Numbered from the stretch's first letter, positions 1 to 9,903 are shown. The stretch: DNA of 64,000 nucleotides from Mobiluncus sp034180645 (GCF_034180645.1 NZ_JAXFNY010000012.1:27719-91718), one strand, 5' to 3'. The notes: a model not told the origin generated them from the sequence alone. Translations and numbers: made by a program.

Positions 1-86
1 TCCACGCCGCCCCCTTAATCTCAGCTGATTTATGTATTTTATCCCGTGTTTGAAATTCGCGGCAAAACAGCGGGGACTTTGCGTAG

Positions 87-1814
87 CTAGCGGCGCAACT
101 TCGCGAGGAAGCCTCGCACCTCGCGTACCCGGAAAATCCACAGCATCCCGAAGTACAGAGGAGCCATGACCAGCGCCACCACCAGGCAACGCCACGCCCC
201 GGAGACAAAAGTGGCACCATAAGCCCAGTCCGCACCGGGAGTCGGGATTACAAAAGACAGCAGCACCCAGGCCGGAATCCCCGCCACTACCGTAGCCACC
301 AGCAATCGCAGATAGTGCCCAAAAATCTCTTGAAAAACGGATTGAGAAAAACCGCGGCGATGCAGCAACACCAGACCCAAAACAGCCGAAGCGGTGAGAG
401 ACACCGGCTCGGCCGCGGTCGTGACCGGAACCCAGAAAAATGGGCTGAGCAGGAAATACGCTATCAACCCGAGGATGGCGGTCACGAACGGAAAGAACAA
501 CATCAGGTAAAACTGGGCGCGGGTGTCTTCCAGGGAATACAGAGTCCGCGAGGTGGTGGAAAAAATGACTTGTGCCGGAATGCCCAAGCTCAAAATGGTG
601 AGAATGACCGCCAGAGCCTGGGCTTGCTGGGGCGGCAGGGCGGTAGCGGTGACATTGGCCAGGGGCAGGGCTCCCACAATCAACATGCCTGCCAAGAGGA
701 AGTTAAACAGGCTCGATAACCGGGCGGCACGCAAATAGTCCCCGGCCAAAGCCGGGATGTCATCCCTGGTGGCGTGCAGGGCCATGGATGTAAAGACCGC
801 GGTGGTTACGGAAATCGTTACCAGGGATTGGGGCAGCATATACAGTGTGTTGGCGTACTGGTAGATAGCGAAACCGGGATAGAAATTACCGTCCAGCTGA
901 CCGGCACCGTTAGCCGCCGAGGCGATACGCGCCACGATTAGGTTCATGCACGTATTGGCTAACAGGCCCGCGAAAGCCCAGGCCGCGACCCGTCCGGTGT
1001 GACGAAAACCCAAACCATGCCAGTGAAAGTTGGCGCGCAATCGAAAACCGAGATGCATCAGGGGAAACACCAGAATAATTGCTTGCAGGGCGATACCCAA
1101 TGTCATGGAACCGGCCAAAAGGGCAATCCGAGGCGCATCCCACCTGGAGACATCAAAGTCGTGGGACGGGGCGGTGCCGTAAAAGTTGATGAATACTCCC
1201 AATCCGGCAATCCCCACCAGGTTATTGACCACCGGAGACCACATGTAAGGACCGAAGCTGGACAGGGAGTTCAACACTTGTCCCAGCAGCGCGTAGGTTC
1301 CATAAAAGAAAATTTGCGGCAGACACCACAGGGCAAAAATGACGGTCAGGTTAAACAGCTTCGGCTGCATTCCCCCCGCGAACAGCATCACCAGCGGCCA
1401 GGCCAGGGCAACCGACAGCACAGTCAAACCCAACAGAGCGATAGAAGCCAGGGTGAGCAGGGCATTTACCCGATCAACCCCCTCTTTACCGTCGTTATTC
1501 GCCAGCGCACGTACGATGGTTGGCACCAGAATCGCGTTCAAAATCCCGCCCGCCAGCAGGTTATACAGTGTGTTGGGCAGGATATTCGCGGTGTTGAAAG
1601 AGTCGGCGATACCAAACCCGCCAATAGCCACCACCAGCAGCCATTGCCGTACAAAGCCCAGCACTCGGGACACCAAGGTTCCCGCCGCCATAATTGCGCT
1701 GGATTTCCCCGTTTTCGTGTTCGCCACCCCATCAGCTACTTTGCGCAGCTGCGTGGGGTCTTTTGGGTTCGGGTTGGAATCCGACACCGGTTCATTCATC
1801 GGGTTTTCACTCAC
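87..1814 (-). CDS. murJ: Lipid II flippase MurJ (MviN family)
   Basis: A 575-residue polytopic membrane protein of the MurJ/MviN family, which moves lipid II across the cytoplasmic membrane for peptidoglycan synthesis. After a polar N-terminus of about 40 residues comes the typical first segment (AAGTLVSRVLGFVRQWLL), then roughly 14 hydrophobic helices to the C-terminus. Length fits a bare MurJ without the C-terminal pseudokinase domain of the mycobacterial protein. The GTG start overlaps the stop of the upstream DUF6049 gene by 4 bases, so the two are probably translationally coupled. A second start five codons in (ATG at 1799) is possible. The order NUDIX-DUF6049-MurJ, opposite pcnA, is conserved in actinobacteria (Rv3907c-Rv3910), which supports the call. 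Confidence 0.93.
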   Translation of the reverse strand: MSENPMNEPVSDSNPNPKDPTQLRKVADGVANTKTGKSSAIMAAGTLVSRVLGFVRQWLLVVAIGGFGIADSFNTANILPNTLYNLLAGGILNAILVPTIVRALANNDGKEGVDRVNALLTLASIALLGLTVLSVALAWPLVMLFAGGMQPKLFNLTVIFALWCLPQIFFYGTYALLGQVLNSLSSFGPYMWSPVVNNLVGIAGLGVFINFYGTAPSHDFDVSRWDAPRIALLAGSMTLGIALQAIILVFPLMHLGFRLRANFHWHGLGFRHTGRVAAWAFAGLLANTCMNLIVARIASAANGAGQLDGNFYPGFAIYQYANTLYMLPQSLVTISVTTAVFTSMALHATRDDIPALAGDYLRAARLSSLFNFLLAGMLIVGALPLANVTATALPPQQAQALAVILTILSLGIPAQVIFSTTSRTLYSLEDTRAQFYLMLFFPFVTAILGLIAYFLLSPFFWVPVTTAAEPVSLTASAVLGLVLLHRRGFSQSVFQEIFGHYLRLLVATVVAGIPAWVLLSFVIPTPGADWAYGATFVSGAWRCLVVALVMAPLYFGMLWIFRVREVRGFLAKLRR

Positions 1815-4231
1815 GCCTGGTCTCCCGTTTTGAGCTTACGGTTCTTTGGGCCTTTCACAATACGCCGGACTATCCCGAAAACCAACACGGCAGCCAGCAA
1901 GCCAGCCACAATATAGGTTCCGGTGGACTCCCATTCGGCTCTGACCCGGACCCGGATAGTTTCCGGGGTGCCGATGCTTTGCCCCTCCGGGTTGGTCAGC
2001 TGCACAGTGACCTGCACATCCCCGGAACCGACCGCTTTTACGGGAATGCGGAACTGGCCGGTGGAATGGGGCGCAATCGTGAGGGTTTCGACCGGATCGA
2101 ACTGCAGACGGGTATCCGTTGGGGTCAGTTTCAGGCGTACGCTCACGGCTTGGTCCCAGCCGTTGGAGACGGAAATCGGCAGTTGGGCGGTCTTATCTAT
2201 GAGGTTGATGACCGAGGCGGGTTGCGAATTAATCAAGCCGAAAATGGTCGCGGAAATGTCGGGGTCAATAGTATTGGGCACCACGTCGTCGGATTGGGCT
2301 GGTTCGGAAGTTGCTGAGGACTCATGGCGCGCCGAGGATTTACCGGCCCAGATGGCGCCATCGGGAGAGCTGGTGCTGCAGGTCGCACAGGCACTGGCGA
2401 CCTGGAGAGCCGAAAACATGGAGTTAAACCGGCCCGGGTCGGACACGGCAGCACTCAGGGCGCTGCCCGCACGGAGATTATCCGCCGTCGCAAACGTAGG
2501 ATTGGTAAACCATGTCAATGGCTTTTGCCCGGGAAATAGCGTTTTAGAACCGGTAGAAAACGCGTGAGCATCGTTTTGGCCAGCCAGTGGCGGCGCCGGC
2601 ACCGTGACAGTTCTGGGGTGATGAGCGGCGTTGTCATCAGGCTGGGGCAGTACCATGTTCCAGGCCGGGAAACTCAGCCAGCGAGCCTGACCGAGCCCTT
2701 GCATCACGGCCTTTTGCGCCGGCGTAGCACTGTAATCGCGGTCGGCACCGGCCGCAAACAGGCGCGGGGCAAAGGGTCGCTGCCGGGTCAGCACCGCCGT
2801 GGACGCTAGCGCCCACTGCCGAGCCCCCACGGTAGAAAGCCGATAGTCTGAGGGAATCTGTGCCGCATCTAATGCTGGTTTACCGTTCAACAGCCGGGAC
2901 AAGTCCGAGTCCAGGGTCCAACCGGCCGCGGTGACGTCTCCGGGCTCGGAAAACTTGATGCTTTTACGGCTATCCGCGTCATATGCGGGCGGCTTTGCCG
3001 ACTCCTTAAATTCTGAGTCCGGGGACAGCAGCAGCGGGCGATTCCCCCAAGTCGCCACCTCTTGCGCGACATCGCCGGCGGGTAAGTACGACACTGTAAA
3101 GTCCGGCCACAACACCAGATTTCCTTGATAATCTGGGATTCTTTGGGTGACTTTGGTACCCAGGTCAACCGCGGTGGTGCGCAGTAAATCCTGGGCGGCC
3201 GGCGCCAGCCAGCTGGTGTTCGCCGCCCCAAAATCTCCCGGCGGTAGATACGCGGGAGGCTGCTGCCCGCAGTTGCCCGTCGCGAGCAGTTCTCGTAGTG
3301 GTGCCACGGTGGGACGCGGCTCAGTGTCGGGTGAGGGTGTCGTGTCGGTCAAATTCAACAGGCGGGAGGCTGCATCCAAACCGTTCAACTCAGTCGCAAT
3401 CAAAAACGGGTCATAGACGAGAGTCAGCGGGGTGGCGTCTGCCAGGGCGCACACGTCCACGAGTCGCTGGTTCGGGCGACTGCCCAAGTTTGGCAGCGCG
3501 CGGTCCGCGGCCAAAACATCGGCGCGCGTGGTGGTGAGAGGCACGAAAGCCAGCAGTTCGCTGGGTTCAAATGCCGCTCCGGAATCCCACAGCAAAAACG
3601 AATGATCCTGGGCATCCAGTGGCTCCATTTCGGCTGCGGACTGCGCTTCGTCTGTCCGAGGCGCGTCCTGGTTCGGGGTAAAAGTCAAGTTTAAAGGCCG
3701 CGGCCCCCACCCCTCCGAACCCGCCAGCGGCAGGTCGTTGACCGGCACGCGCAACGTCACCTGCTGGGGTTTACCCGCGGTGAGGCGGGTAATTGTCTGG
3801 GTCGCAACGGTTTGGAGTTTTCGCCGTAAACGTGTGTCATTATCCCGAGCATCCATCCACTCGTTCAGTTCATCGCGCGTGATGGGGGTTTGGGTCGAGA
3901 CTGCGAGACTGAGCGTGCCCTGGGACGCGTGGTGATAATCCGCGTTGACCTCCAGAACGGCGCTCAGAGTTAATTCGGTCGTGTCCGGGGTCACGATGGG
4001 GGTCATCGCGGTGATTTCCAGGTGAACGCCCTGGTGGTTAAATCCCGATCCGCAAAAGGCGGGGGCGGAGTGTGAGCTGGTCGCAGTCGTACAGGGGCTG
4101 GCAGAAGGGGTGGGGGACGGTTTTTCCGTTTGGGCTTGCGCAAGGTCGGGCGTGCCTCCAGCCAGCGACACGACAGACAACGCCGCTAAACCGATAAAGA
4201 CGCGGGAAATGAACGAAACCGACGGGCGCAT
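1811..4231 (-). CDS. DUF6049 family exported, membrane-anchored protein
   Basis: An 806-residue protein with an N-terminal signal sequence (about residues 8-30, ending near LAQAQ), a long extracellular portion, an Ig-like C-terminal part (about 680-760) and one C-terminal membrane segment (TYIVAGLLAAVLVFGIV) before a basic tail. It therefore probably sits on the outer face of the membrane. It occupies the position of Rv3909, a DUF6049 protein always found beside MurJ; its biochemical role is not established. The ATG at 4231 was chosen because it lies two bases after the NUDIX stop and begins the signal peptide; the longer upstream reading overlaps the NUDIX gene by over 100 bases. A role in envelope assembly with MurJ is inferred from gene order only. 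Confidence 0.85.
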   Translation of the reverse strand: MRPSVSFISRVFIGLAALSVVSLAGGTPDLAQAQTEKPSPTPSASPCTTATSSHSAPAFCGSGFNHQGVHLEITAMTPIVTPDTTELTLSAVLEVNADYHHASQGTLSLAVSTQTPITRDELNEWMDARDNDTRLRRKLQTVATQTITRLTAGKPQQVTLRVPVNDLPLAGSEGWGPRPLNLTFTPNQDAPRTDEAQSAAEMEPLDAQDHSFLLWDSGAAFEPSELLAFVPLTTTRADVLAADRALPNLGSRPNQRLVDVCALADATPLTLVYDPFLIATELNGLDAASRLLNLTDTTPSPDTEPRPTVAPLRELLATGNCGQQPPAYLPPGDFGAANTSWLAPAAQDLLRTTAVDLGTKVTQRIPDYQGNLVLWPDFTVSYLPAGDVAQEVATWGNRPLLLSPDSEFKESAKPPAYDADSRKSIKFSEPGDVTAAGWTLDSDLSRLLNGKPALDAAQIPSDYRLSTVGARQWALASTAVLTRQRPFAPRLFAAGADRDYSATPAQKAVMQGLGQARWLSFPAWNMVLPQPDDNAAHHPRTVTVPAPPLAGQNDAHAFSTGSKTLFPGQKPLTWFTNPTFATADNLRAGSALSAAVSDPGRFNSMFSALQVASACATCSTSSPDGAIWAGKSSARHESSATSEPAQSDDVVPNTIDPDISATIFGLINSQPASVINLIDKTAQLPISVSNGWDQAVSVRLKLTPTDTRLQFDPVETLTIAPHSTGQFRIPVKAVGSGDVQVTVQLTNPEGQSIGTPETIRVRVRAEWESTGTYIVAGLLAAVLVFGIVRRIVKGPKNRKLKTGDQA

Positions 4232-4233
4232 CT

Positions 4234-4746
4234 TCAACTGCGCACCTCCAACATTTTTCGAGCCAAGGCTCCGATGCGCCGTTCGGCCGGAAAAGCCAGG
4301 CGTTTGTCCAGCAGGGACAGCGGCACCCACTGCGCGGTGCAAGCCTCGCGGTCAGGATCGTTCTCCACCGTAAGCTGCCCGCCGGTGGCCTCCAGCAAAA
4401 AGTGGTGCACGACCTTGTGAACCCGCCGGTCAGTACCCGAAAACCAGTAATCCATCGAAGAAAGGTAACGCACCGGACGGCATTCGATACCAGTTTCCTC
4501 CTGGACCTCACGAGCGGCGGCTTGGGGAATCGTCTCGTCCGGTTCCACGTGCCCTTTGGGCAGCAGCCATTCCATACGGCCGGCGCGACCCTGACGCAAA
4601 ATCAACGCGGCGCACACCTTTCCCTCGACAAGTTTCACCGCCAGCCCCCCCGCGCTGACCTCCTCCACAATCGGTAGCAGCCGCCCTGAACGGGACCGGT
4701 AAAAGCCCTCGGGGACGGGCTGGTTCGATTCCGGTGCGGCTGACAT
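4234..4746 (-). CDS. NUDIX hydrolase
   Basis: A 170-residue NUDIX-fold hydrolase. The complete Nudix box GX5EX7REUXEEXGU is readable at about residues 65-87 (GHVEPDE...REVQEETGI), so the metal-binding and catalytic glutamates are present. The N-terminal 30 residues (SNQPVPEGFYRSRSGRLLP) are polar and actinobacterial in style. It is the ortholog by position of Rv3908 (MutT4), which sanitises or hydrolyses nucleoside diphosphate derivatives, but the substrate cannot be read from sequence. First gene of the leftward NUDIX-DUF6049-murJ operon; divergent from pcnA over a gap of about 115 bases that should hold both promoters. Confidence 0.9.
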   Translation of the reverse strand: MSAAPESNQPVPEGFYRSRSGRLLPIVEEVSAGGLAVKLVEGKVCAALILRQGRAGRMEWLLPKGHVEPDETIPQAAAREVQEETGIECRPVRYLSSMDYWFSGTDRRVHKVVHHFLLEATGGQLTVENDPDREACTAQWVPLSLLDKRLAFPAERRIGALARKMLEVRS

Positions 4747-4860
4747 ACGTCGATTTTATATAAAATAGTGCAGAGGTTTTTCTAACCGGTTGAAAATACG
4801 GTAAAAAGTCCCGGTAATGAGCGGAACATTGTGAAGGAAACGTACCCAGAGAGGAGGGCC

Positions 4861-6390
4861 ATGACTGAGACGACCGCGAACATCACGGCCCCGGCACAAA
4901 CTCCCTCGGCAACGGCCGCGGTAGGGGAAGAGCCCGGCACGAAAGGGAGCCGGCAGGACGCGGTGCGCCAGGCGCTGAAAGCGAAAGTGGTACCCCTCGG
5001 GGAGGTTTTTGCCGCTGCCGGTTTTGAGATTGCGCTGGTCGGAGGTCCGGTCCGCGATGCCCTGCTGGGGATTACCCCCCACGACCTAGACCTGACCACT
5101 TCAGCGCGTCCCGACGAAACCGAGGCGGTGCTCCGCTCGTGGGCAGACGCGGTGTGGGACGTGGGACGCAACTACGGCACCTTGGGAGCCCGCAAAGGCG
5201 ACGACGTATTCGAAATCACGACCTATCGCAGCGACGACTACCTGCGTGATTCGCGCAAACCCACCGTCAAGTTCGGCGACACCCTGGAGGGAGACCTGTT
5301 CCGCCGCGATTTCACGGTTAATTCCATCGCGCTGCGCCTGCCTACCCTGGAGCTGGTGGATCCTACCGGGGGACTCAACGATTTGGCCGCCGGAGTTTTG
5401 CGCACCCCCATCGATCCGGAAGAATCATTTTCCGACGACCCCCTGCGGATTATGCGCGCGGCCCGGTTCGCCGCCCAGCTCGAGTTTGACGTGGATTACG
5501 AAACGATGCAGGCGATGGAAACGATGCGGGAACGGCTGAGCATTGTTTCTCCCGAACGTGTCCAGGCCGAACTGTCCCGCCTGATGACCGCCAAAGCGCC
5601 GCGCCGTGGGCTGGAGCTGATGGTTTATACCCGGCTGGCCGACCAGGTTCTGCCTGAACTGATGGATTTGCTTGACATGCAGGATGAACATAAACGTCAC
5701 AAGGACGTGTGGGAGCATTCCTTGACGGTGCTCGACCAGGCGATTGCCCAGGAAACCGGGCCGGACGGACCGGTTCCCGCCCCGGACTTGGTGCTGCGCT
5801 TGGCGGCGATTTTGCATGATATTGGCAAGCCCGCGACCCGGCGTTTCGAGGCCGGCGGGGTCGTGACTTTTCACCAGCACGATGTGGTCGGCGCCCGGAT
5901 CACCCGCACCCGCCTGAAAGCCTTGAAATATGACAAGGCGACGATTCGTGACGTGTCCCGCCTGGTCGCTCTGCACCAGCGGTTTCACGGCTACGGGGAA
6001 CAAGTGTGGACCGATTCCGCCGTGCGCCGCTACGTCACCGATGCCGGTCCCCTGCTGGAACGCCTGCACCGCCTGACTCGTGCCGACTGCACGACCCGCA
6101 ACGTGAAAAAAGCCCACCGCCTAGCGGCCGCCTACGACGACCTAGAAAACCGGATTCGGGAGCTGAAAGCACAAGAAGAACTGGACGCGGTGCGCCCCGA
6201 ACTCAACGGGGACGAAATCATGGAAATCCTGGGGATTCCTGCCGGCCCGGAAGTCGGCAAAGCCTATCGGTATATGCTGGCCTATCGGATGGAACACGGG
6301 CCGGTCGGACACGATAACGCCACTACCGTTCTGCGTGACTGGTGGGAAAAATGGCACAATGGTACGAACGAACAGGACAAAGCGCGGTAA
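4861..6390 (+). CDS. pcnA: CCA-adding tRNA nucleotidyltransferase with HD domain
   Basis: A 509-residue class II CCA-adding enzyme that builds or repairs the 3' CCA of tRNAs. The polymerase head has the G-G-x-V-R-D motif (LVGGPVRDALLG) and the DLD metal-binding pair (HDLDLTTSARPDE); next come RRDFTVNSIAL and the DDPLRIMRAARFAAQL signature. The C-terminal half has an HD-type phosphohydrolase domain (AAILHDIGKPATRR) as in other actinobacterial PcnA proteins. The ATG at 4861 follows a clear AGAGGAGG ribosome-binding site; the open frame continues 10 codons further upstream without one. The N-terminus carries an extra polar stretch of about 30 residues. Confidence 0.95.
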   Translation: MTETTANITAPAQTPSATAAVGEEPGTKGSRQDAVRQALKAKVVPLGEVFAAAGFEIALVGGPVRDALLGITPHDLDLTTSARPDETEAVLRSWADAVWDVGRNYGTLGARKGDDVFEITTYRSDDYLRDSRKPTVKFGDTLEGDLFRRDFTVNSIALRLPTLELVDPTGGLNDLAAGVLRTPIDPEESFSDDPLRIMRAARFAAQLEFDVDYETMQAMETMRERLSIVSPERVQAELSRLMTAKAPRRGLELMVYTRLADQVLPELMDLLDMQDEHKRHKDVWEHSLTVLDQAIAQETGPDGPVPAPDLVLRLAAILHDIGKPATRRFEAGGVVTFHQHDVVGARITRTRLKALKYDKATIRDVSRLVALHQRFHGYGEQVWTDSAVRRYVTDAGPLLERLHRLTRADCTTRNVKKAHRLAAAYDDLENRIRELKAQEELDAVRPELNGDEIMEILGIPAGPEVGKAYRYMLAYRMEHGPVGHDNATTVLRDWWEKWHNGTNEQDKAR

Positions 6391-6443
6391 CACCGCTTCA
6401 CCGCTAGAGGTGAGTCGGGAAAACTGTGGCGAGGACAGGTAAC

Positions 6444-8705
6444 ATGGCGAAGGCAGCACGACCACGCACCGTAACCGGGCAATCCGTGCGACAGGTGCGC
6501 CCCAAACGGCGCAAACGCCACTATGTGCGTAACTTTTTCCTGACCCTGCTGTTCCTCATTATCCTGATGGTGGTCGCGGCATTGGCAACTTTCCTAGTCG
6601 TTTACGCCACCACCGAAATACCTAAACCGGCCGAGTTTGCTCGCGCCCAAGTCACCTCCGTGTACTATTCCGATGGAGCCACCGAAATCGGCAAGTTTGC
6701 TGAGGTAAATCGAGAAATTATCGAAACGAAAGACCTGCCCAAACAGATTGGCAACGCGGTCGTGGCTTCGGAGGACCGCACCTTCTGGACCAACTCCGGG
6801 GTCGATTTGCGCGGCATCGCTCGGGCTTTCCTCAATAACGCGCGCGGCGGGGCGACACAGGGCGCCTCCACATTGAGCCAACAGTACGTGGAACGCTACT
6901 ACATGGCGGAAAACACGAACCAGGGAAACATGGTGCAACGGTACTGGGCGAAGGCCAAAGAAGCCATTATGGCGCTGAAAATCAACCGCCAGCAGGAAAA
7001 AGACGAAATCCTGGGCAACTATTTGAACACGATTTATTTCGGACGCGGTTCCTATGGGATTCAGGCTGCCGCGAAGGCTTATTTCGGTAAGAACGCCAAG
7101 GACATCGATTATTCCGAGGCGGCCCTACTGTCCGGCATTATCCCGGCGCCCTCCGCCTACGATCCGGCCGTGAACCAGGAACTTGCGGAAAAACGGTGGA
7201 AACGCGTCATTAAGAATATGGCTGCCGATGGCTATATCACCCCGGAACAGCAGACAGCGGCGCAGTTCCCGGCCACGATTCCCCCCACCCAAAGCGTGCA
7301 GGATTTCGGGGGAGTGAACGGCTATTTCATGTTCCAGGCGCGTCAAGAGCTGAAAGATTTGGCTGGCTTGACCGAGGAACAAATCGACACGATGGGTCTG
7401 AAAATCATCACGACTCTGGACAAAGACAAAGTGCGGCTGATGATGGATACGGTGGCGAAGCTGCCAGCGGGACATTCGGAGAATCTGCACGTCGCGATGA
7501 TTTCCACCGATCCGACAACCGGGGAAATTATCGCGGAATATCCGGGGCAGGACTATCTGAAAGTCCAGATTAACGCCGCCACACAGGAACACTTCCAGGC
7601 CGGGTCTACGTTTAAGCCTTTCGGCATGATTGCCGCCTTGGAACAGGGCGGGTCCTTGAGTGACACTTACCCGGGGAACTCCCCGCAGACCATTCAAGGC
7701 GTGCCCATCAGGAACTTCGCCGGAGCCTCATACGGAACCGTCAGCCTGGCGCAAGCTACCGCGAAATCTATCAACACGGCTTATGTCGCTTTGAACGCGA
7801 AGGTCGGACCGTCTTTGACCAAGGAAGTGGCGATTCGTTTGGGCTATCCCGAGGATACACCGGGCTTGGATAATTCCCTTACGAACGTGCTGGGTTCGGC
7901 TTCTCCGACGGCGGCAAATATCGCTGAGGCTTACGGAACTATTGCCAACCAGGGCAAACGCGAGACTGTCCACATGATTCGCCAGGTCATGGACACTTCC
8001 GGGGACATTGTCTATATGCCGTCTTTCTCAGCGAATCAGGTCATTGATCGCAATATCGCGCTGACCGCCACCCAAGCCTTGACGGGACCTTTCCAGGCGG
8101 GAGGCACCGCGACTAAAGCCCAAATCGGCAGGCCATCCGCCGGCAAGACCGGTTCGTCTACCGACAACAAGTCCGCGGTTTTCGCCGGCTTTATACCCCA
8201 GGTCGTGACCATCGTCGGTCTGTACCAGTCGGGACCCAATGGGGAGGAAGAATCTATCTCACCGTTTGGGGGTATCCGGGAAGTTACCGGCTCCACCTGG
8301 CCGGCGTGGCTGTGGAGGCAATATATGTCGGGGGCCGTGAAGGGCCTGGAAGTCGAGCAGTTCGCGAAGGCTCAGAAACTTAAGAAAGTGGAAGTTACAC
8401 GGTCGGAGGAACCGAGCCCCACCGAGACTGAACCTTCCCTGCGTCCCAGTCCCGATGAGTCCTTGTTCCCCAGCCAGTCCCCGTCTCCTGCTCCAGCGAT
8501 GCCGCGCAGTCCGGGGAACCTACCCTCAAATGAGCCGGGTTATCCACCGGGAGGCAGTGAAAATAGTCCGGACGGAACCGAACCCAGTCCTACCATTCCG
8601 GGTACTTCCGGATACGTTCCGAACCCCGGTAACTCACCCGTTGCCCCTTATCCGGTACCGGGTGAGGAAGGCGGCACGACCGAATCGGGCGCGCCCGTTA
8701 CCTAA
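6444..8705 (+). CDS. ponA: Class A penicillin-binding protein (PonA1-like)
   Basis: A 753-residue bifunctional peptidoglycan synthase. A basic cytoplasmic N-terminus is followed by one membrane anchor (FLTLLFLIILMVVAALATFL), a GT51 glycosyltransferase domain with the catalytic-Glu motif (ASEDRTFW) and QGASTLSQQYVE, then a transpeptidase domain with SxxK (STFK, Ser about 388), SxN (SIN) and KTG (KTGSSTDNK). The last 90 or so residues are a Pro/Ser/Glu-rich extracellular tail. It sits directly upstream of rpsF, as ponA1 does in mycobacteria. The ATG at 6444 has GAGGA at good spacing; an in-frame GTG at 6426 is an alternative start. Confidence 0.93.
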   Translation: MAKAARPRTVTGQSVRQVRPKRRKRHYVRNFFLTLLFLIILMVVAALATFLVVYATTEIPKPAEFARAQVTSVYYSDGATEIGKFAEVNREIIETKDLPKQIGNAVVASEDRTFWTNSGVDLRGIARAFLNNARGGATQGASTLSQQYVERYYMAENTNQGNMVQRYWAKAKEAIMALKINRQQEKDEILGNYLNTIYFGRGSYGIQAAAKAYFGKNAKDIDYSEAALLSGIIPAPSAYDPAVNQELAEKRWKRVIKNMAADGYITPEQQTAAQFPATIPPTQSVQDFGGVNGYFMFQARQELKDLAGLTEEQIDTMGLKIITTLDKDKVRLMMDTVAKLPAGHSENLHVAMISTDPTTGEIIAEYPGQDYLKVQINAATQEHFQAGSTFKPFGMIAALEQGGSLSDTYPGNSPQTIQGVPIRNFAGASYGTVSLAQATAKSINTAYVALNAKVGPSLTKEVAIRLGYPEDTPGLDNSLTNVLGSASPTAANIAEAYGTIANQGKRETVHMIRQVMDTSGDIVYMPSFSANQVIDRNIALTATQALTGPFQAGGTATKAQIGRPSAGKTGSSTDNKSAVFAGFIPQVVTIVGLYQSGPNGEEESISPFGGIREVTGSTWPAWLWRQYMSGAVKGLEVEQFAKAQKLKKVEVTRSEEPSPTETEPSLRPSPDESLFPSQSPSPAPAMPRSPGNLPSNEPGYPPGGSENSPDGTEPSPTIPGTSGYVPNPGNSPVAPYPVPGEEGGTTESGAPVT

Positions 8706-8816
8706 CCGTTATTGATTTCACAAGCCCGGTGGGGCCGGTCTACTGATGCGGATAGCCCGGCGAGTCCCCGGCGTACCTCTGTAAGTTCCCGGGCTAGAGC
8801 ATTACCAACCCGCGAA

Positions 8817-8846
8817 TTGGCTAAAGTCAGCGGAAAAAGTTAGAAT
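8817..8846 (+). promoter_or_regulatory. Candidate promoter of the rpsF operon
   Basis: TTGGCT and TAGAAT are separated by 18 bases, a good match to the actinobacterial housekeeping sigma-factor pattern, about 80 bases upstream of the rpsF start. The gap leaves room for a structured leader. Confidence 0.5.
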
Positions 8847-8874
8847 CGTAGGGCTGTTTTGGCGCCGCGCCAGG

Positions 8875-8908
8875 ACGGCGACTCCTGCTCCGGAGGGACC
8901 GGGGCCGT
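8875..8908 (+). promoter_or_regulatory. Possible S6:S18-responsive leader hairpin
   Basis: In the rpsF 5' leader, ACGGC (8875-8879) can pair with GCCGT (8904-8908) and CTCC (8882-8885) with GGAG (8892-8895), giving a bulged stem that ends 20 bases before the start codon. S6 with S18 is known in several bacteria to repress its own operon through a leader hairpin with an unpaired CCG. CCG triplets occur here in the internal loops, but I did not fold the RNA or match it to a covariance model. Confidence 0.3.
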
Positions 8909-8928
8909 TAAGACCAAAGGAGAGTTAC

Positions 8929-9216
8929 ATGCGGAAATACGAAATGATGGTGATTATCGACCCCGAGGTCGATGAACGCACTGTCGAACCCTCGATGAGC
9001 GCCCTGTTTGGCCAGGTAGAAGACCTGGGGGGCAAAGTTGAGAAACTTGATGTGTGGGGCAAGCGCAAGCTCGCCTACCCCATCCTGAAAAAGACGGACG
9101 GGATTTACGTGGTTGTCGACATGGAAACTACCCCGGAAATCGCCAAGGAATTGGACCGTCAGCTGGGCCTAAACGAGTCGATTTTGCGCACCAAACTGAT
9201 GCGCAAGGATGCCTAA
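8929..9216 (+). CDS. rpsF: 30S ribosomal protein S6
   Basis: A 95-residue protein with the standard S6 opening (MRKYEMMVIIDPEVDE) and the family core GKRKLAYPI. It binds 16S rRNA in the platform of the 30S subunit as a heterodimer with S18. The start has a strong AAAGGAGAG site 6-8 bases upstream. First gene of rpsF-ssb-rpsR-rplI; its partner S18 is encoded two genes on. Confidence 0.98.
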   Translation: MRKYEMMVIIDPEVDERTVEPSMSALFGQVEDLGGKVEKLDVWGKRKLAYPILKKTDGIYVVVDMETTPEIAKELDRQLGLNESILRTKLMRKDA

Positions 9217-9345
9217 TTTTTCCAATCAAACGGAGGCGGTTTTTAGTATCCAGGGTTCCTGATAGGTTGTTTACATCCGTAGGGACTGTAGACAGCCAGT
9301 GAATTTAGGCACTCCACCCCGATTGATTTGATTAAAGGAGAAACA

Positions 9346-9903
9346 ATGGCAGGCGACACGATTATCACGGTAATAGGCAACTTGACGGCGGACCCGGAAC
9401 TTCGCTGGGGTCAGTCCGGCACGGCGTTGGCTTCTTTCACGATTGCGTCAACCCCGCGTTCATTTGACCGGGCCTCCAACAGCTGGAAAGACGGCGAAGC
9501 CCTGTTCTTGCGGTGTACCGCTTGGCGGGAACTGGCGGAAAACGTTGCGGAATCCCTGCACAAGGGGTCGCGCGTCATCGCGCAAGGCCGCTTGCAGCAG
9601 CGTTCTTGGGAAGCCCAAGACGGCTCTCGGCGCACCTCAGTAGAGATGACCGTAGATGAGATTGGTCCGTCTTTGCGGTTTGCCACCGCCTCGGTGAACC
9701 GGACTCAGCGCGGTGATGGCGGCTTTGGCGCCGACGCGAATGGCGGCGGCTACAACAGCGCTCCCAGCCCAGCTCGGCCGCAGCCCACTTACGGGGCTCC
9801 CGCCGGAGGATCCGATGGAGACGCGTGGGGTTCGCCCGCGCCCGGCTTCGGCGCCCCGGGGGCTCCAGCCGATTCCACTTTCGGCGATAATCCACCGTTC
9901 TAA
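9346..9903 (+). CDS. ssb: Single-stranded DNA-binding protein
   Basis: A 185-residue SSB: an N-terminal OB-fold (about 1-115, starting MAGDTIITVIGNLTADPELR), a Gly/Ala/Pro-rich linker and an acidic tip ending DNPPF, the partner-docking peptide of bacterial SSBs. It coats single-stranded DNA in replication, recombination and repair. ATG 9346 follows AAAGGAG; the in-frame TTG 18 bases earlier has no such site. Its position between rpsF and rpsR is the usual bacterial arrangement. Confidence 0.97.
   Translation: MAGDTIITVIGNLTADPELRWGQSGTALASFTIASTPRSFDRASNSWKDGEALFLRCTAWRELAENVAESLHKGSRVIAQGRLQQRSWEAQDGSRRTSVEMTVDEIGPSLRFATASVNRTQRGDGGFGADANGGGYNSAPSPARPQPTYGAPAGGSDGDAWGSPAPGFGAPGAPADSTFGDNPPF

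Noticed and set aside
999..1916. Long plus-strand open frame opposite murJ
   Set aside because: It is antisense to a well-supported MurJ gene, is Gln/His/Arg-rich and has no family features.
5425..6117. Minus-strand open frame within pcnA
   Set aside because: Composition is that of an antisense shadow; pcnA is certain on the other strand.
8752..8795. A GC-rich 7-bp stem (AGCCCGG/CCGGGCT) resembling a tRNA acceptor
   Set aside because: The distance between arms is about 42 bases, too short for a tRNA, and no anticodon arm can be drawn.
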